64,000 bases of DNA from Aquella oligotrophica. Its GTDB lineage: Bacteria > Pseudomonadota > Gammaproteobacteria > Burkholderiales > UBA11063. The notes beneath the pieces are model-generated. The model saw only the letters and a program-made list of their open reading frames with translations, had not been told where the DNA came from and did not search any database. Numbering within the stretch: position 1 is the first letter of the stretch; each line of letters opens with the position of its first letter. The DNA lies in NCBI RefSeq assembly GCF_002892535.1, contig NZ_CP024847.1, positions 868,001-932,000 of the forward strand, in the 5' to 3' direction. Below are positions 9,264 to 18,775 of the stretch, piece by piece. Position numbers and translations under genes: made by a program.

Positions 9264-9658
9264 GTTTATTTCTCCTTTTGATTTATAACGTTATTTTAGG
9301 TTAAAGGATAGACTATCAACAATAGATAAATTTACTACTATCAATACTTGCATACAATTTAAATATTTTACATCACATAGTTACCTGTAGCGTTCTTTGG
9401 TAGACTCTTTATCCTTAACCCTTGTCACGAATGCCCACGAATAACAATTGATACCCACCAAATTGGATGGTAGTATCATTTTCCTTTAATCGCTATAATT
9501 CCGTAATAAAAAACCTACTCTAAAATCCAGCTATCAATAAGCATTAAAAGTATTCTTCAGTGAATTTCAGACTTTAAATAGAATATAAAAAAGAGAAATT
9601 GGCGTAGGAGCGAAGAGTATAATTACGCTATATTTTAACCTTTATCAGGAATCTATCG
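9264..9658. other. Divergent intergenic region between tehA-like and MFS genes
   Basis: 395 bases, AT-rich, no credible ORF. It must hold promoters for both flanking genes. A TATAAT occurs at about 9618-9623, but no well-spaced -35 box goes with it. Several repeats of the form ATAGA/CTATCAA occur at 9308-9345 without clear symmetry. I see no RNA gene. Confidence 0.5.
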
Positions 9659-10906
9659 ATGAAACGTAGCCCCGTGCTAGTTATAATGGTAATGTTGACT
9701 TTTTTTGCTATTTCTTTTCTAACTAATATAATCGGTCCGATAATGCCTGCTGCCAATGAAAGCTTTCATATGAGTTTATGGCTAGCTGGGTTTTTACCAT
9801 TTGCATTTTTTATTGCTTATGGAGTTGGATCTCTACCAACTGGCTACTTCACTGATATTTATGGAACTAAATCAATTACGCTACTTGGGATGCTGTTTGC
9901 AATTATCTCTTGCTGGTTATTTACACTTATTCATACCTTGCCAGTTTATCTGATTTCGCTCTTTTTTATGGGGCTGGGTATGGCATTATTACAGGTAGTA
10001 ATAAATCCGCTTTTACGCACAGCTGGTGGTGAAGAGCATTATTCTTTCTTTTCAGTAATGGCGCAGATGATTTTTGCTTGTGGCTCGTTTGGTTCGCCAT
10101 ATGTTTACTCATATTTGGTTACTAAGTTACCTGCTGCGGAATCTGGTGGGGATAAATTTATCAGCTTACTTGCATCAGTTGCTCCTGCTACTATGCCATG
10201 GGTCGCATTCTATCTGGTATCCGGGATTATGTTTGCAATATTATTTGTGATTATTGCTATTACCAAATTTCCAAAAGTAGAACTAAAAGAAGATGAACGA
10301 GTTGAAGGGTTAGCAATAGTCTTTGAGTTATTTAGAAGTAAAACTGTATGGGTTTATTTTATTGGTATATTTGCCTACGTTGGTACCGAGCAAGGTGTTG
10401 TTGTTTGGATTTCAAAATTTCTTGAGACTTATTATAATGCCAGTCCAGATACTATTGGTGCGCATATTTCGGCGTTATTCTGGGCAGGGCAAGCACTCGG
10501 ATGTATCCTTGGCATGTTTCTGATAAAACTTCTTGATCAAAGAGTGTTGCTTGGTGCTTTCATCATTCTTGGTATCATTATGTTAAGCTGTGCTTTATTT
10601 GGTGGTTACGAGATGGCTTTATTTGCCTTTCCTGCATTTGGTTTCTGTACTTCAGTAATGTATCCGGGTGTTTTATCTCTAGGGCTTAATTCATTAAGTA
10701 AACATCATGGTACTTTTGCGGGTATTCTCTGTACAGGGATTATTGGAGGTGCAATTATACCTTTTGCAGAGGGTATCATTGGTGACATGATTGGTTTAAA
10801 ATATGGTATGTGTCTAGTCTATCTGACTCTAGGCTATATGTTCTGGATTGCTCTTGTAGCCAAGCCATTCATAAAAAATAAAACGATTTTCACAAAAGAT
10901 AAATAA
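9659..10906 (+). CDS. MFS sugar permease, FHS/FucP-like
   Basis: 415 residues, twelve predicted helices. The first half has the MFS loop GYFTDIYGTKSI and a segment GMALLQVVINPLLRTAGGEE resembling the FHS (fucose-galactose-glucose:H+) subfamily pattern. An AGGA lies eight bases before the ATG. The next gene, 12 bases downstream, is a ROK-family sugar kinase, so uptake by symport followed by phosphorylation is the likely pathway. Which sugar is moved cannot be read from the sequence; glucose, fructose or an amino sugar are all possible. Confidence 0.82.
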   Translation: MKRSPVLVIMVMLTFFAISFLTNIIGPIMPAANESFHMSLWLAGFLPFAFFIAYGVGSLPTGYFTDIYGTKSITLLGMLFAIISCWLFTLIHTLPVYLISLFFMGLGMALLQVVINPLLRTAGGEEHYSFFSVMAQMIFACGSFGSPYVYSYLVTKLPAAESGGDKFISLLASVAPATMPWVAFYLVSGIMFAILFVIIAITKFPKVELKEDERVEGLAIVFELFRSKTVWVYFIGIFAYVGTEQGVVVWISKFLETYYNASPDTIGAHISALFWAGQALGCILGMFLIKLLDQRVLLGAFIILGIIMLSCALFGGYEMALFAFPAFGFCTSVMYPGVLSLGLNSLSKHHGTFAGILCTGIIGGAIIPFAEGIIGDMIGLKYGMCLVYLTLGYMFWIALVAKPFIKNKTIFTKDK

Positions 10907-10918
10907 TTCCTAGGGGTA

Positions 10919-11773
10919 ATGATGAAAGATATTAAAGTAATCGGGGTTGATATGGGGGCAAGTAATGTTCGTGCTGGACTTGTCCAAAATGGCAAAGTAA
11001 TTAAATTAGCCAAAGCTGCACTGCCAGATAGCAAGGAATATGATCTAGTTATGCAGACAATATTTGATTGCATTGATCAGGTGTTTGATCCCGAAGTTAG
11101 AGGAATCGGCGTTGGTGTTCCGAGTGTTGTAGATCGGGCTAGTGGCGTAGTCTATGATGTGCAGAATATACCATCATGGAAAGAAGTACCATTAAAAGCT
11201 GTTTTGGAAGAGCGTTATTCATGTCAAGCATTTATTAATAACGATGCTAATTGTTTTGCGATTGGTGAACGGTTATTTGGCAAAGGGCAGCAATATAAGA
11301 ACTTTGTTGGCGTTGCCATTGGCACGGGTATTGGTGGTGGAATTATTAATAATGGCAAGCTTCTTCTTGATGTAAATTGCGGTTCGGGAGAATTTGGCGA
11401 GATACCATATCTAGATAGCAAATTTGAAGATTATTGTAGCGGAGTATTTTTCCGTAAGAAACATAACTCTGATGGTGAAACAATTTTTAATCTGGCGCGT
11501 TCTGGTGATGCCTCTGCTATAAAAATCGCTAATGAATTTGGTAGTCACTTGGGTAAATTAATCTACTCTATCATTCTTGCATTTGATCCGGAAGCAATTT
11601 TGATCGGAGGCTCAATCGCGAAAGCCTATGATATCTACAAAGAAGCTCTTTTTAGTGAATTAGCAAAATTCCCATACCCAAGAACGATTAAAAAGCTAAC
11701 CATAGAATGTAGCGATATTTCTGATATTCAGATTCTTGGTTCTGCTGCACTTTATTTTAATGAAATAAGCTAA
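10919..11773 (+). CDS. ROK-family sugar kinase
   Basis: 284 residues. The N-terminal phosphate-binding motif GVDMGASNVRAG and the ROK core NNDANCFAIGE and GVAIGTGIGGGIINNG are clear, and a second ATP-binding patch lies at ILIGGSIAKAYD. The usual zinc-binding cysteine cluster (CGCGxxGC) is absent; instead the segment reads GSGEFGEIPYLDSKFEDYCS. Two ATGs are adjacent (10919 and 10922) behind an AGGGG ribosome site. It forms an operon with the MFS permease and should phosphorylate the incoming sugar. Confidence 0.88.
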   Translation: MMKDIKVIGVDMGASNVRAGLVQNGKVIKLAKAALPDSKEYDLVMQTIFDCIDQVFDPEVRGIGVGVPSVVDRASGVVYDVQNIPSWKEVPLKAVLEERYSCQAFINNDANCFAIGERLFGKGQQYKNFVGVAIGTGIGGGIINNGKLLLDVNCGSGEFGEIPYLDSKFEDYCSGVFFRKKHNSDGETIFNLARSGDASAIKIANEFGSHLGKLIYSIILAFDPEAILIGGSIAKAYDIYKEALFSELAKFPYPRTIKKLTIECSDISDIQILGSAALYFNEIS

Positions 11774-12218
11774 ACATTTGGTTTTTATCCAAATAGAAAC
11801 TGTTAGCGGTTAAATTTCTATTATTCATATGTGTGTACTACAGCTATTGATAGATGCCTAGGTGTGATGATTTCGTTTGCATATTTTATGAGAGTAGGAC
11901 TGGAGATTTGTAAATCAAACAAAAAGTGATCGGACTTACTAATATATTAGCTGCACTCCTACTCATTGATAATAACGTCGAAATTTGAAATCTCAAAGCC
12001 ATGCCTTACGGTATAGGCAAAAAAATAGTCGATGCGGAATGCATGGCTGACCACTTGTTTTTGTATGAGTTTGTAATTCTTTACACATTATTATCCATAA
12101 AACCATTCAACCATATGATTTAATTAAAAGCTTAGTTATTACATATCTAATTTGACAAATTACTAAATGTAGTGTTAATATCAGTATGTAACCACAATAT
12201 ATCGTTTTGGAGTATCTT
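11774..12218. other. Gene-free region with nested inverted repeats
   Basis: About 445 bases without a credible gene. Visible structure: ATTTGG/CCAAAT around a T-rich loop at 11777-11794, just after the kinase stop; ATGAG-(AG)-TAGGA at about 11888 facing TCCTACTCAT at about 11957; and a perfect 8-bp pair AGCCATGC (11997-12004) / GCATGGCT (12041-12048). Inside the latter is a smaller TGCCT/AGGCA stem. This could be a small structured RNA or a decayed element. The promoter of the following gene should lie near 12130-12190. Confidence 0.4.
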
Positions 12219-12590
12219 ATGGAAAATTATGTAACAGCGGAAATTAAAATTTTAAACAAGCTTTTTGAGATTTGCCAACATCCAACGCTTGATGAAATTC
12301 GTACAGGAGCTACGCGTTCTAAATTTAATATTAGTCAAGAAAAGTTAACGGAATCATTGACTACAAAAGAAAAAGAACATTTTGCTATGATTATGAATCA
12401 GCTGATTGATGACAATTTATTGCGCAGATCATGTATTTTAGCTCAGGAAGTTGGTGCTAATGGTCAAATTCCTTTAATTGACATGGAACAAATTAAGCAT
12501 GTTGAAAGTCATGTAAATGTTATTTGTGCAACAGAAGAAATTTTGGAAAGATTACAGAAATTAAAAGAAACTCATAAAATTTTGAACTAA
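12219..12590 (+). CDS. Hypothetical protein, 123 residues
   Basis: I do not recognise this protein. It is soluble, charged and mainly helical, with a possible winged-helix-like N-terminal part (helices around residues 5-20 and 50-70, with MIMNQLIDDNLLRRS) and a short C-terminal helix rich in Glu and Lys. No signal peptide or catalytic motif is seen. ATG at 12219 is preferred over the upstream TTG at 12207 because TTGGAG sits at proper distance before it. The gene stands alone between a gene-free stretch and the cellulase relic. Confidence 0.65.
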   Translation: MENYVTAEIKILNKLFEICQHPTLDEIRTGATRSKFNISQEKLTESLTTKEKEHFAMIMNQLIDDNLLRRSCILAQEVGANGQIPLIDMEQIKHVESHVNVICATEEILERLQKLKETHKILN

Positions 12591-12621
12591 TAAAGTCAAT
12601 AAGATGAATTTTGCCACAATT

Positions 12622-12649
12622 AATAAAAAGCCAGCTATTCCGCTGGCTT
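12622..12649 (-). terminator. Rho-independent terminator at the end of the cellulase relic
   Basis: Perfect 8-bp stem AAGCCAGC / GCTGGCTT with a six-base loop; reading on the minus strand it is followed by TTTTTATT. The reading frame of the cellulase relic ends (TAG) inside this hairpin. Confidence 0.8.
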
Positions 12650-13034
12650 CCTGTATTGTTGATACCTTACTGGTAACATCACAAACAATGATAACATCAT
12701 CTTAAGCTGGTGGTTAATATACCACGGTTGTAAGCCGATTCCTGAAGGATTAATAACTGTTTGTCCGGATAATACCCCACGGCTTAGATGATCAATCCGA
12801 TTCCAATTAATGTTTTTCCAGCTATCATCTACTATTCCACCAGTATCGCCACTATTTGCATTCCAAGACCAATAGAACCAGTTGTAAATTGGCTGATGTT
12901 TGCCGCGTCTTGGCATCATTGCTACTATTTAAGTATGATGCAAAACTATTAAAAAACAGTAAATCACGGTTATCGGTAAATCTTGAGCCAAATTCGCCGT
13001 AATACTCCGTTGCTTGCGGCGGAGATAGGTAAAT
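12635..13034 (-). pseudogene. Relic of a GH5-family cellulase (C-terminal fragment, frameshifted)
   Basis: Two frames together read like the end of a glycoside hydrolase family 5 endoglucanase. In the upstream frame (12920-13034) is YYGEFGSRFTDNRDLLFF, where the Glu of GEFG would be the catalytic nucleophile. In the downstream frame (from about 12905) is NWFYWSWNANSGDTGGIVDD, the family's closing tryptophan-rich strand. The frame shift between them falls near 12900-12925. The upstream frame is closed by TAA at 13035-13037, and sodB ends at 13053, so the N-terminal three quarters of the enzyme are gone. An ATG-started frame of 94 residues here is not a real gene. It records loss of a polysaccharide-degrading enzyme. 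Confidence 0.72.
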
Positions 13035-13052
13035 TTAGCTCGCTGGTTTTAT

Positions 13053-13631
13053 TTATGCAAAATTTTTGCTAGCAAATTCCCAGTTAACTAGTTTCCAGAA
13101 AGCATCCATATAGTTTGGACGGCTATTACGATAATCAATGTAATAAGCATGTTCCCACACATCACAGGTCAGTAATGGTTTATTTGCCGTAGTTAATGGA
13201 GTTGCTGCATTTGAAGTTGACACTAGTTCAAGCTCTCCAGCAGGTGTTTTAACCAACCAACCCCAGCCAGAACCAAATGTACCTACGCAAGTTTGAGCAA
13301 AAGCTTTTTTAAACTCATCAAAAGAACCCCATTTATTGATGATAGCGTCCTTTAATGCTCCAGTTGGTTCACCACCACCGTTTGGCGATAGAGAATTCCA
13401 GTAGAATGTATGGTTCCAGATTTGAGCAGCATTATTAAAAATGCCACCAGATGATTTTTTCACAATTTCTTCCAAGCTAGCATTTTCAAATTCTGTACCT
13501 TTTATCAGGTTGTTTAAATTTGTAACATATGTCTGATGATGCTTACCATAGTGAAATTCAATAGTTTCTTTTGAAATATGTGGTGCAAGTGCGTCGTGTG
13601 CATAAGGCAATTGAGGTAATGTATGTTCCAT
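13053..13631 (-). CDS. sodB: Superoxide dismutase, iron type
   Basis: 192 residues, the usual SodB length. Metal ligands are visible: His in EFHYGKHHQ, His in NHTFYW, and Asp/His in [13 protein letters not shown]. The Gln in [14 protein letters not shown] is placed as in Fe-SODs. The enzyme dismutates superoxide to peroxide and oxygen in the cytoplasm; no signal peptide is present. The gene is monocistronic, divergent from coaD, and is followed by the cellulase relic. Confidence 0.95.
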   Translation of the reverse strand: MEHTLPQLPYAHDALAPHISKETIEFHYGKHHQTYVTNLNNLIKGTEFENASLEEIVKKSSGGIFNNAAQIWNHTFYWNSLSPNGGGEPTGALKDAIINKWGSFDEFKKAFAQTCVGTFGSGWGWLVKTPAGELELVSTSNAATPLTTANKPLLTCDVWEHAYYIDYRNSRPNYMDAFWKLVNWEFASKNFA

Positions 13632-13825
13632 ATTTTTATCCTTTAATAGAGTACAAATTAACGGTCAATAGTTTACCATGTAACCGGGTTTTTACCAAAA
13701 AATTATTTTTTATTGTTAAATATAATATTTTTTCTGTCCATCTTGGATACAATACTGGGGATGTAGCCGGTATCAATTCCGGAATATGTGTGTTTTTGAA
13801 GCTTATTACACAGGATAAAACCATT

Positions 13826-14317
13826 ATGCCAAAAGCAATTTATGCTGGTAGTTTTGATCCGATTACCAACGGTCATTTGTGGGTGATTGATCGTGCTGCT
13901 GCGATTTTTGATGAATTAATTGTTGCAGTTGGTGATAACCCGGACAAAAACTACTCTTTTTCCCTCGATGAGCGATTGGGATTACTAAAAGAGACATTGC
14001 ATCAATATAAAAATATCGAAATAGGGCATTTTAATGGTGAATTTCTGGTTAATTATGCCCAAGGTGTAGGAGCCAGTTTTATTGTGCGTGGTATTCGGAA
14101 TACTCAAGATTATGAGTATGAAAAAACTATGCGCTATATTAATTCAGACCTTTGTTCCACAATAGATACCATTTTCCTAATGCCGCCGCGAAATTATGCT
14201 GAAGTTTCATCGAGTTTGGTAAAAGGATTGGTTGGTACTGCTGGTTGGGAAAAAATTGTTAAGCGTTATGTTCCCGAAACGGTACTGGATGCTTTGAAAG
14301 TTAAGAATGGTAGTTAA
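13826..14317 (+). CDS. coaD: Phosphopantetheine adenylyltransferase
   Basis: 163 residues from the ATG at 13826. CoaD joins ATP and 4'-phosphopantetheine to dephospho-CoA, the fourth step of CoA synthesis. The nucleotidyltransferase motif GSFDPITNGH opens the protein; VRGIRNTQDYEYE and EVSSSLVKGL are family hallmarks. An open frame continues upstream to 13571, but that part overlaps sodB and gives no family sequence, so the short start is right. The methyltransferase gene follows after three bases. Confidence 0.95.
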   Translation: MPKAIYAGSFDPITNGHLWVIDRAAAIFDELIVAVGDNPDKNYSFSLDERLGLLKETLHQYKNIEIGHFNGEFLVNYAQGVGASFIVRGIRNTQDYEYEKTMRYINSDLCSTIDTIFLMPPRNYAEVSSSLVKGLVGTAGWEKIVKRYVPETVLDALKVKNGS

Positions 14318-14320
14318 AAG

Positions 14321-15553
14321 ATGATTAATGATAGTTTATTGAAATTAAATGTGCAATTGTTAAGGGAGGTGTTGGAATTCAAAATCCCAACAGATGCATT
14401 ACTCTCAAAATTTTTTCGTGAGAATCGTAAGTTACAGTTTACAGATCGGGGTATTATTGCTGAGACAGTTTATACCATTTTAAGAAATTACTATAAGCTG
14501 AGTACTGCGATAGAGATAAAAAATACTTTTACCCTGATTGCTTATGTTTGGCTACACTATCTAAAAACTCCTCCTTCTGAGTTATCTAAATTAAAGTCAA
14601 TCAAGCTTGCGGTAATTGAAACCTTACCTCGTGTCAATGAAAATACTATTGAATTTCCGGAGTGGATCAAGAATAGACTTAGTAAGAATCTTCCGGAAGC
14701 GGAAATAAAGAATTTGTCGAAAGCGATGGAACAACAGGCTCCACTAACATTAAGGGTCAACACTCTCAAAATGTCAGTATCTGAAGTACATAAGGTTTTA
14801 AATGCAGAGGGAATCAAATCTGAATTAACTAAATTTTCTCCATTCGGAATTACTCTAGAAAATAAAGCTGACCTTATGCGCAATAAACTGTTTCTTGATG
14901 GCGCGATTGAAGTGCAGGATGAGGCGAGTCAGCTTGCTGGGATTTTATTAGAGCCAAAACGTAGTGAAATGGTAGTTGATTTTTGTGCCGGAAGTGGTGG
15001 TAAAACCTTACTTTTTGGCATGCTTATGAAAAACACTGGGCGAATTTATGCTTTTGATATTAATGAACGCCGCTTGGGGAATCTGACTCCTCGTCTTGCT
15101 CGTTCAGGTTTATCCAATGTTTATCCACAACTGATCGAGAGTGAGAATGATAGCAAGATAAAGCGTCTTCATGGCAAGATAGATAAAGTATTTGTTGATG
15201 CACCATGTCTTGGTTTGGGTACGTTACGCCGTAACCCGGATTTAAAATTTCGCTATAATGAAGAAAGTCTTTTACAAATTAATGAGCAACAGCTTTCAAT
15301 CCTTAGCGCAGCAAGTAAGCTAGTTAAGTCTGGCGGTAAAATTGTTTATGCAACATGCAGCATTCTTCGCGAAGAAAATCAGGATATTGTTGAGAAATTT
15401 TTGGCAGCTGAAAGTGACTTTCGATTGATTGATATTGGTCAAATTCCAGTACTAGAAAAGTTAAAGCTAACTGATAGTCGTTTTTTGACACTTAGCCCGG
15501 CAGTCCATGGTACAGATGGTTTCTTTGCTGCTGTTATTGAAAAAATAACTTAA
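14321..15553 (+). CDS. 16S rRNA m5C methyltransferase, RsmB/RsmF (NOP2/Sun) family
   Basis: 410 residues. An N-terminal NusB-like helical domain (about 1-130) precedes a NOP2/Sun methyltransferase domain: VDFCAGSGGKT binds SAM, DAPCLGLGTLRRNPD carries motif IV with one conserved Cys, and YATCSIL carries motif VI with the catalytic Cys. Family members methylate C5 of cytosine in 16S rRNA (C967 for RsmB). The NusB-like N-terminus points to RsmB rather than RsmF. It follows coaD directly. Confidence 0.85.
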   Translation: MINDSLLKLNVQLLREVLEFKIPTDALLSKFFRENRKLQFTDRGIIAETVYTILRNYYKLSTAIEIKNTFTLIAYVWLHYLKTPPSELSKLKSIKLAVIETLPRVNENTIEFPEWIKNRLSKNLPEAEIKNLSKAMEQQAPLTLRVNTLKMSVSEVHKVLNAEGIKSELTKFSPFGITLENKADLMRNKLFLDGAIEVQDEASQLAGILLEPKRSEMVVDFCAGSGGKTLLFGMLMKNTGRIYAFDINERRLGNLTPRLARSGLSNVYPQLIESENDSKIKRLHGKIDKVFVDAPCLGLGTLRRNPDLKFRYNEESLLQINEQQLSILSAASKLVKSGGKIVYATCSILREENQDIVEKFLAAESDFRLIDIGQIPVLEKLKLTDSRFLTLSPAVHGTDGFFAAVIEKIT

Positions 15554-15787
15554 TCAGGTAAGATTTTTTGGTGCTAGTGTTATTAATAAAGTTTTTTTGA
15601 ATTATAATATTTGTCTGGCACTAACAAATAGTTTATTAGTAATTAATTTCACCCGAAACTGCAGTAATACGCAATAAAAACAGGGAGCAAAATCCTTTTT
15701 ATTTAAAATAGTAAATAAGGTATTTTGTGCTGATGTTATTACTTTCCTTCACATTAATCACATTATATTTCATTTTTGGGGTTTGGC

Positions 15788-17090
15788 ATGTCAACTCTTG
15801 CTATTCAAAGTTTTTTTGGTTTTTTTTTCTTACTCGGTATAGCGTTTATCTGTTCGGAAAATAAAAAGGCAATTAACTGGAGACTTATTTTAACTGCTTT
15901 TGTCGCGCAAAATTGTCTCTTTCTTATAATTCACTATGTGCCAATTGTAAATAGCGGGCTACATGTTTTATCCGGTGGGCTATTGAAGTTCATGGATTAT
16001 GCGAACAAGGGGCTGGCTTTGTTTTTGGTGGATTGGCTGATACATCCAAAGTTGGTTTTGTATTTGCTTTTGTTGTAGTGCCTACGATTATATTCTTTGG
16101 GAGCGTAATTTCGATTCTTTACTTTTTTGGAATTATGCAATGGATAATTGAGAAACTTGCTTTTTTATTACGCAAAACAATCAAACTGTCCGGTGTTGAA
16201 AGCCTTGTCGTTATCGCCGATATTTTTCTTGGGCAATCAGAAGGTCCAATGGTTATCGGGCCTTATGTGCAAAACATGACTCGTTCAGAATTGGCGTGTG
16301 CTTTTGTTGCGGGCTTAGCGAATTTATCCGGTTCAACTTTGGGGATGTATTTAAGCTTTTTAGCAGCAGGGAATCATGCAGAAGAATTAATGGTTGCTAA
16401 TTCACTTTTAACAGCAACATTTATGAATGCAACTTCAGCAATTGTTTTTGCTAAAATGATTTTTCCTGAAACTAATTATGAAGCTATCATGGATGCCAAA
16501 CATTTGAAGGTAACTGGTAGCAGACATGATTCACTGGTTGATGCTATTATGCACGGTGCATTTACTGGAGTTAAAATTGGTGTCGCCATTTGTGCGGCTT
16601 TGATGGCAGTAATACCATTGATTCATGCGATAGATGGGTTTTTATTCTGGATTGGTAGTCTGGTTCATATTAATGATTATATTGCTACCTCTTCAAATAA
16701 AAGTTTTGATGGCTTATCGCTTGAGTATATTTTTGGTTTAATTTTTCGTTTTTTTGCCTTTTTTATGGGGTTAGTTGGAATGAAACTTTGCAAGTGGGAA
16801 GCCTGCTTGGGCAGAAGGTTGCTATCAATGAATTTGTTGCCTTTATGAGCCTTGGACAGATGAAGGCGGCGCATCTACTTTCACCCAACTCAGTATTTAT
16901 TTCAACTTTTGCTTTAGCTAGCTTTTCAAATTTCTCTTCGATTGGGATTTCAATGGGAGCTTTTTCCGCATTAGCACCAGGAAGACAGTCTGATCTGGCT
17001 GCAATGGGTTTCAAAGCACTTTTTGCTGCAATTCTGGCGGGATTCATGACCGCAACAGTTGCTGGATTCTGGCATTCAATTCTTGGCTAA
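15788..17090 (+). pseudogene. nupC: NupC-type concentrative nucleoside transporter with two frameshifts
   Basis: Three consecutive frames together give a full NupC (CNT family). Frame 1 starts MSTLAIQSFFGFFFLLGIAF at 15788; frame 2 carries GGLADTSKVGFVFAFVVVP and GQSEGPMVIGPYVQNMTRSE; frame 3 carries LQVGSLLGQKVAINEFVAF and FSNFSSIGISMG, where the last motif binds nucleoside. The first shift is near 16014, where one extra G would restore the family's KG-x-GFVFG reading; the second is near 16769, where one extra G would restore MGVSWNETLQVG. As written, no complete transporter is made. Because both lesions are a missing G in a short G run, a consensus sequencing error is as likely as true decay. 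Confidence 0.8.
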
Positions 17091-17110
17091 TTAGCTATTT
17101 GAAGAATCTA

Positions 17111-17142
17111 AACGATGGTATCCTTACCATCGTTTTTTATTT
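17111..17142 (+). terminator. Rho-independent terminator after nupC
   Basis: Perfect 10-bp stem AACGATGGTA / TACCATCGTT with a TCCT loop, followed by TTTTTTATTT. It lies 20 bases after the nupC stop and ahead of the symporter start. Confidence 0.9.
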
Positions 17143-17194
17143 GTTATATAATAACTGGCTATTAAAAAAAGAATCTTATTGGACAATAAAGCTT

Positions 17195-18775
17195 ATGTAT
17201 TTATTAAATATTACAAATATTGATTATGTAATGATGACTATTCTGTTTGGTGCTATATTTGCTAGTGCTTACTATTTTAGGCGCAAAAATAGAAGTAGCC
17301 ATGATTTTTTTCTGGGTGCTTCAGCTACGCAGATAACTTTTCTTTCAGGCGCAATCAGTATCGGAATAATAGAGTTCATTAGCCTAAGCGGTTATGGTGC
17401 TTATGCCGGGCTTAGTGGTTTAATGCTTTTTATGATAGTCTATATAGTTCTTGACCTATTTGCCGGATTTAGGCTGAAAAATTCTGTGTTATACCAGCGG
17501 TTGCAAATTGCAGAATTTAGTGCGCAATCAGTTGTCATGCTTGTTGTTTATGCTTTACTGATGTTGCTTGTTGCTGGTACCGGAATTGCCGTAATGGTTT
17601 CGATGCTAAAAAGTCTGCTTGGTTGGGAATTTGCTAATAGCACGCTTTCATTAATTGCCATTGCAGCGATTTGTCTTATTCTTGGTGGCTTCGCTGGTTT
17701 GTCGTATAGCAAAATACTATCCTCAGTGATTGTTTTTTTGTTATTGCTGATTATTGCTGTGATTTCATATAAAAATATTGGATTTGGGAATTTAGTGGCT
17801 AGTTTACAGAGTGTGGCAACTGATAATAAACTTCAGGCTAGTAGCTTTACTTCAATAGCAGCACTTGCTAACCCAATGTTACAACTATGGCTTATGGTTA
17901 TTGTTTCGTTAACATTTATCGTCATAAATCCATTTGCCAATTTAAAGCAAATTGTACTAAAAAACTCCGGCACAACATTCATTGCACAAATTATTAAATT
18001 CATAATGATTGCAATCATCATCTTTACTGGTGTTTTTGCTTTAGCTACACCTAATAAGCTACCTGAAATAGCTGGGAAAAAAATTATTACAACTCAGACT
18101 CGGTTTGATAATGGTGAGTTAGGGTATGTTGTTCGCGCTGTCCCGGGTAATGGAGCAACTTTGCAGCGAGGAGTGATTCCAGTTAAGGCAGCAGAAGACG
18201 ATGATCAAACCCTAAGTAATTCTACCCAAGGAAATTTTGATTATATCTCTGCCGCATTGGTAGTTATAAAAAAAGCCTTGCCATATGCATTTATTCCTCT
18301 TTTTATAATTATTTTATTTTTCTTTAAAACAGTTAGTGATAGCATTTTGTTTGCAACATTTACTATAATAAATGGTATTTATGCCCCAAGGTTTAATAAA
18401 TCGGGAGAGGATCTTGAGAATCTCTGGGCTGCAAGAGTTTTTATGTTTGCATTATTTGTAATTGCAATTTGTATTGGATTAGTACTGTTCAAATTTTTTA
18501 GTTTTTATTACATGTTTTGTCTGATTTTTATTCTTTCTACTCCAATAGCCTGCGCTTTAATTCTTAATAATAAAGGTAGTTGGCTTCTTGACCTTATTAT
18601 CTATATTTTGATTATTGCCCTGTTGTTAACTGCAAATGTTTCTGATATACCGGTACTTATTCCTTTAGTAAAATATCCTAATCTAGCGGATATGACAGCT
18701 AAAATTACATTCTTTGTAAGTGTTGTTTATTTTTCTTTGTCATTATTGAATAGATTTTTTACAAAGAGCAAGTAA
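17195..18775 (+). CDS. Sodium:solute symporter (SSS family)-like membrane protein
   Basis: 526 residues with about thirteen helices. The first region has the SSS layout: FFLGASATQITFLSGAISIG (as in helix 1-2 of PutP/SGLT proteins), then GYGAYAGLSG. A soluble insert of about 70 residues (near 310-380) lies between helices. I chose ATG at 17195: a longer frame opens with TTG at 17099 but would begin inside the nupC terminator. Substrate unknown; sequence match to the family is moderate. It ends TAATG, overlapping the rlmE start by one base. Confidence 0.65.
   Translation: MYLLNITNIDYVMMTILFGAIFASAYYFRRKNRSSHDFFLGASATQITFLSGAISIGIIEFISLSGYGAYAGLSGLMLFMIVYIVLDLFAGFRLKNSVLYQRLQIAEFSAQSVVMLVVYALLMLLVAGTGIAVMVSMLKSLLGWEFANSTLSLIAIAAICLILGGFAGLSYSKILSSVIVFLLLLIIAVISYKNIGFGNLVASLQSVATDNKLQASSFTSIAALANPMLQLWLMVIVSLTFIVINPFANLKQIVLKNSGTTFIAQIIKFIMIAIIIFTGVFALATPNKLPEIAGKKIITTQTRFDNGELGYVVRAVPGNGATLQRGVIPVKAAEDDDQTLSNSTQGNFDYISAALVVIKKALPYAFIPLFIIILFFFKTVSDSILFATFTIINGIYAPRFNKSGEDLENLWAARVFMFALFVIAICIGLVLFKFFSFYYMFCLIFILSTPIACALILNNKGSWLLDLIIYILIIALLLTANVSDIPVLIPLVKYPNLADMTAKITFFVSVVYFSLSLLNRFFTKSK

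Noticed and set aside
12635-12919. 94-residue ATG frame as a functional gene
   Set aside because: It is the end of a GH5 cellulase whose preceding part continues in another frame; so listed as a pseudogene.
15788-17090. Phase-variable switching of nupC
   Set aside because: The G runs at the frameshifts are only three or four bases, too short for slipped-strand switching.
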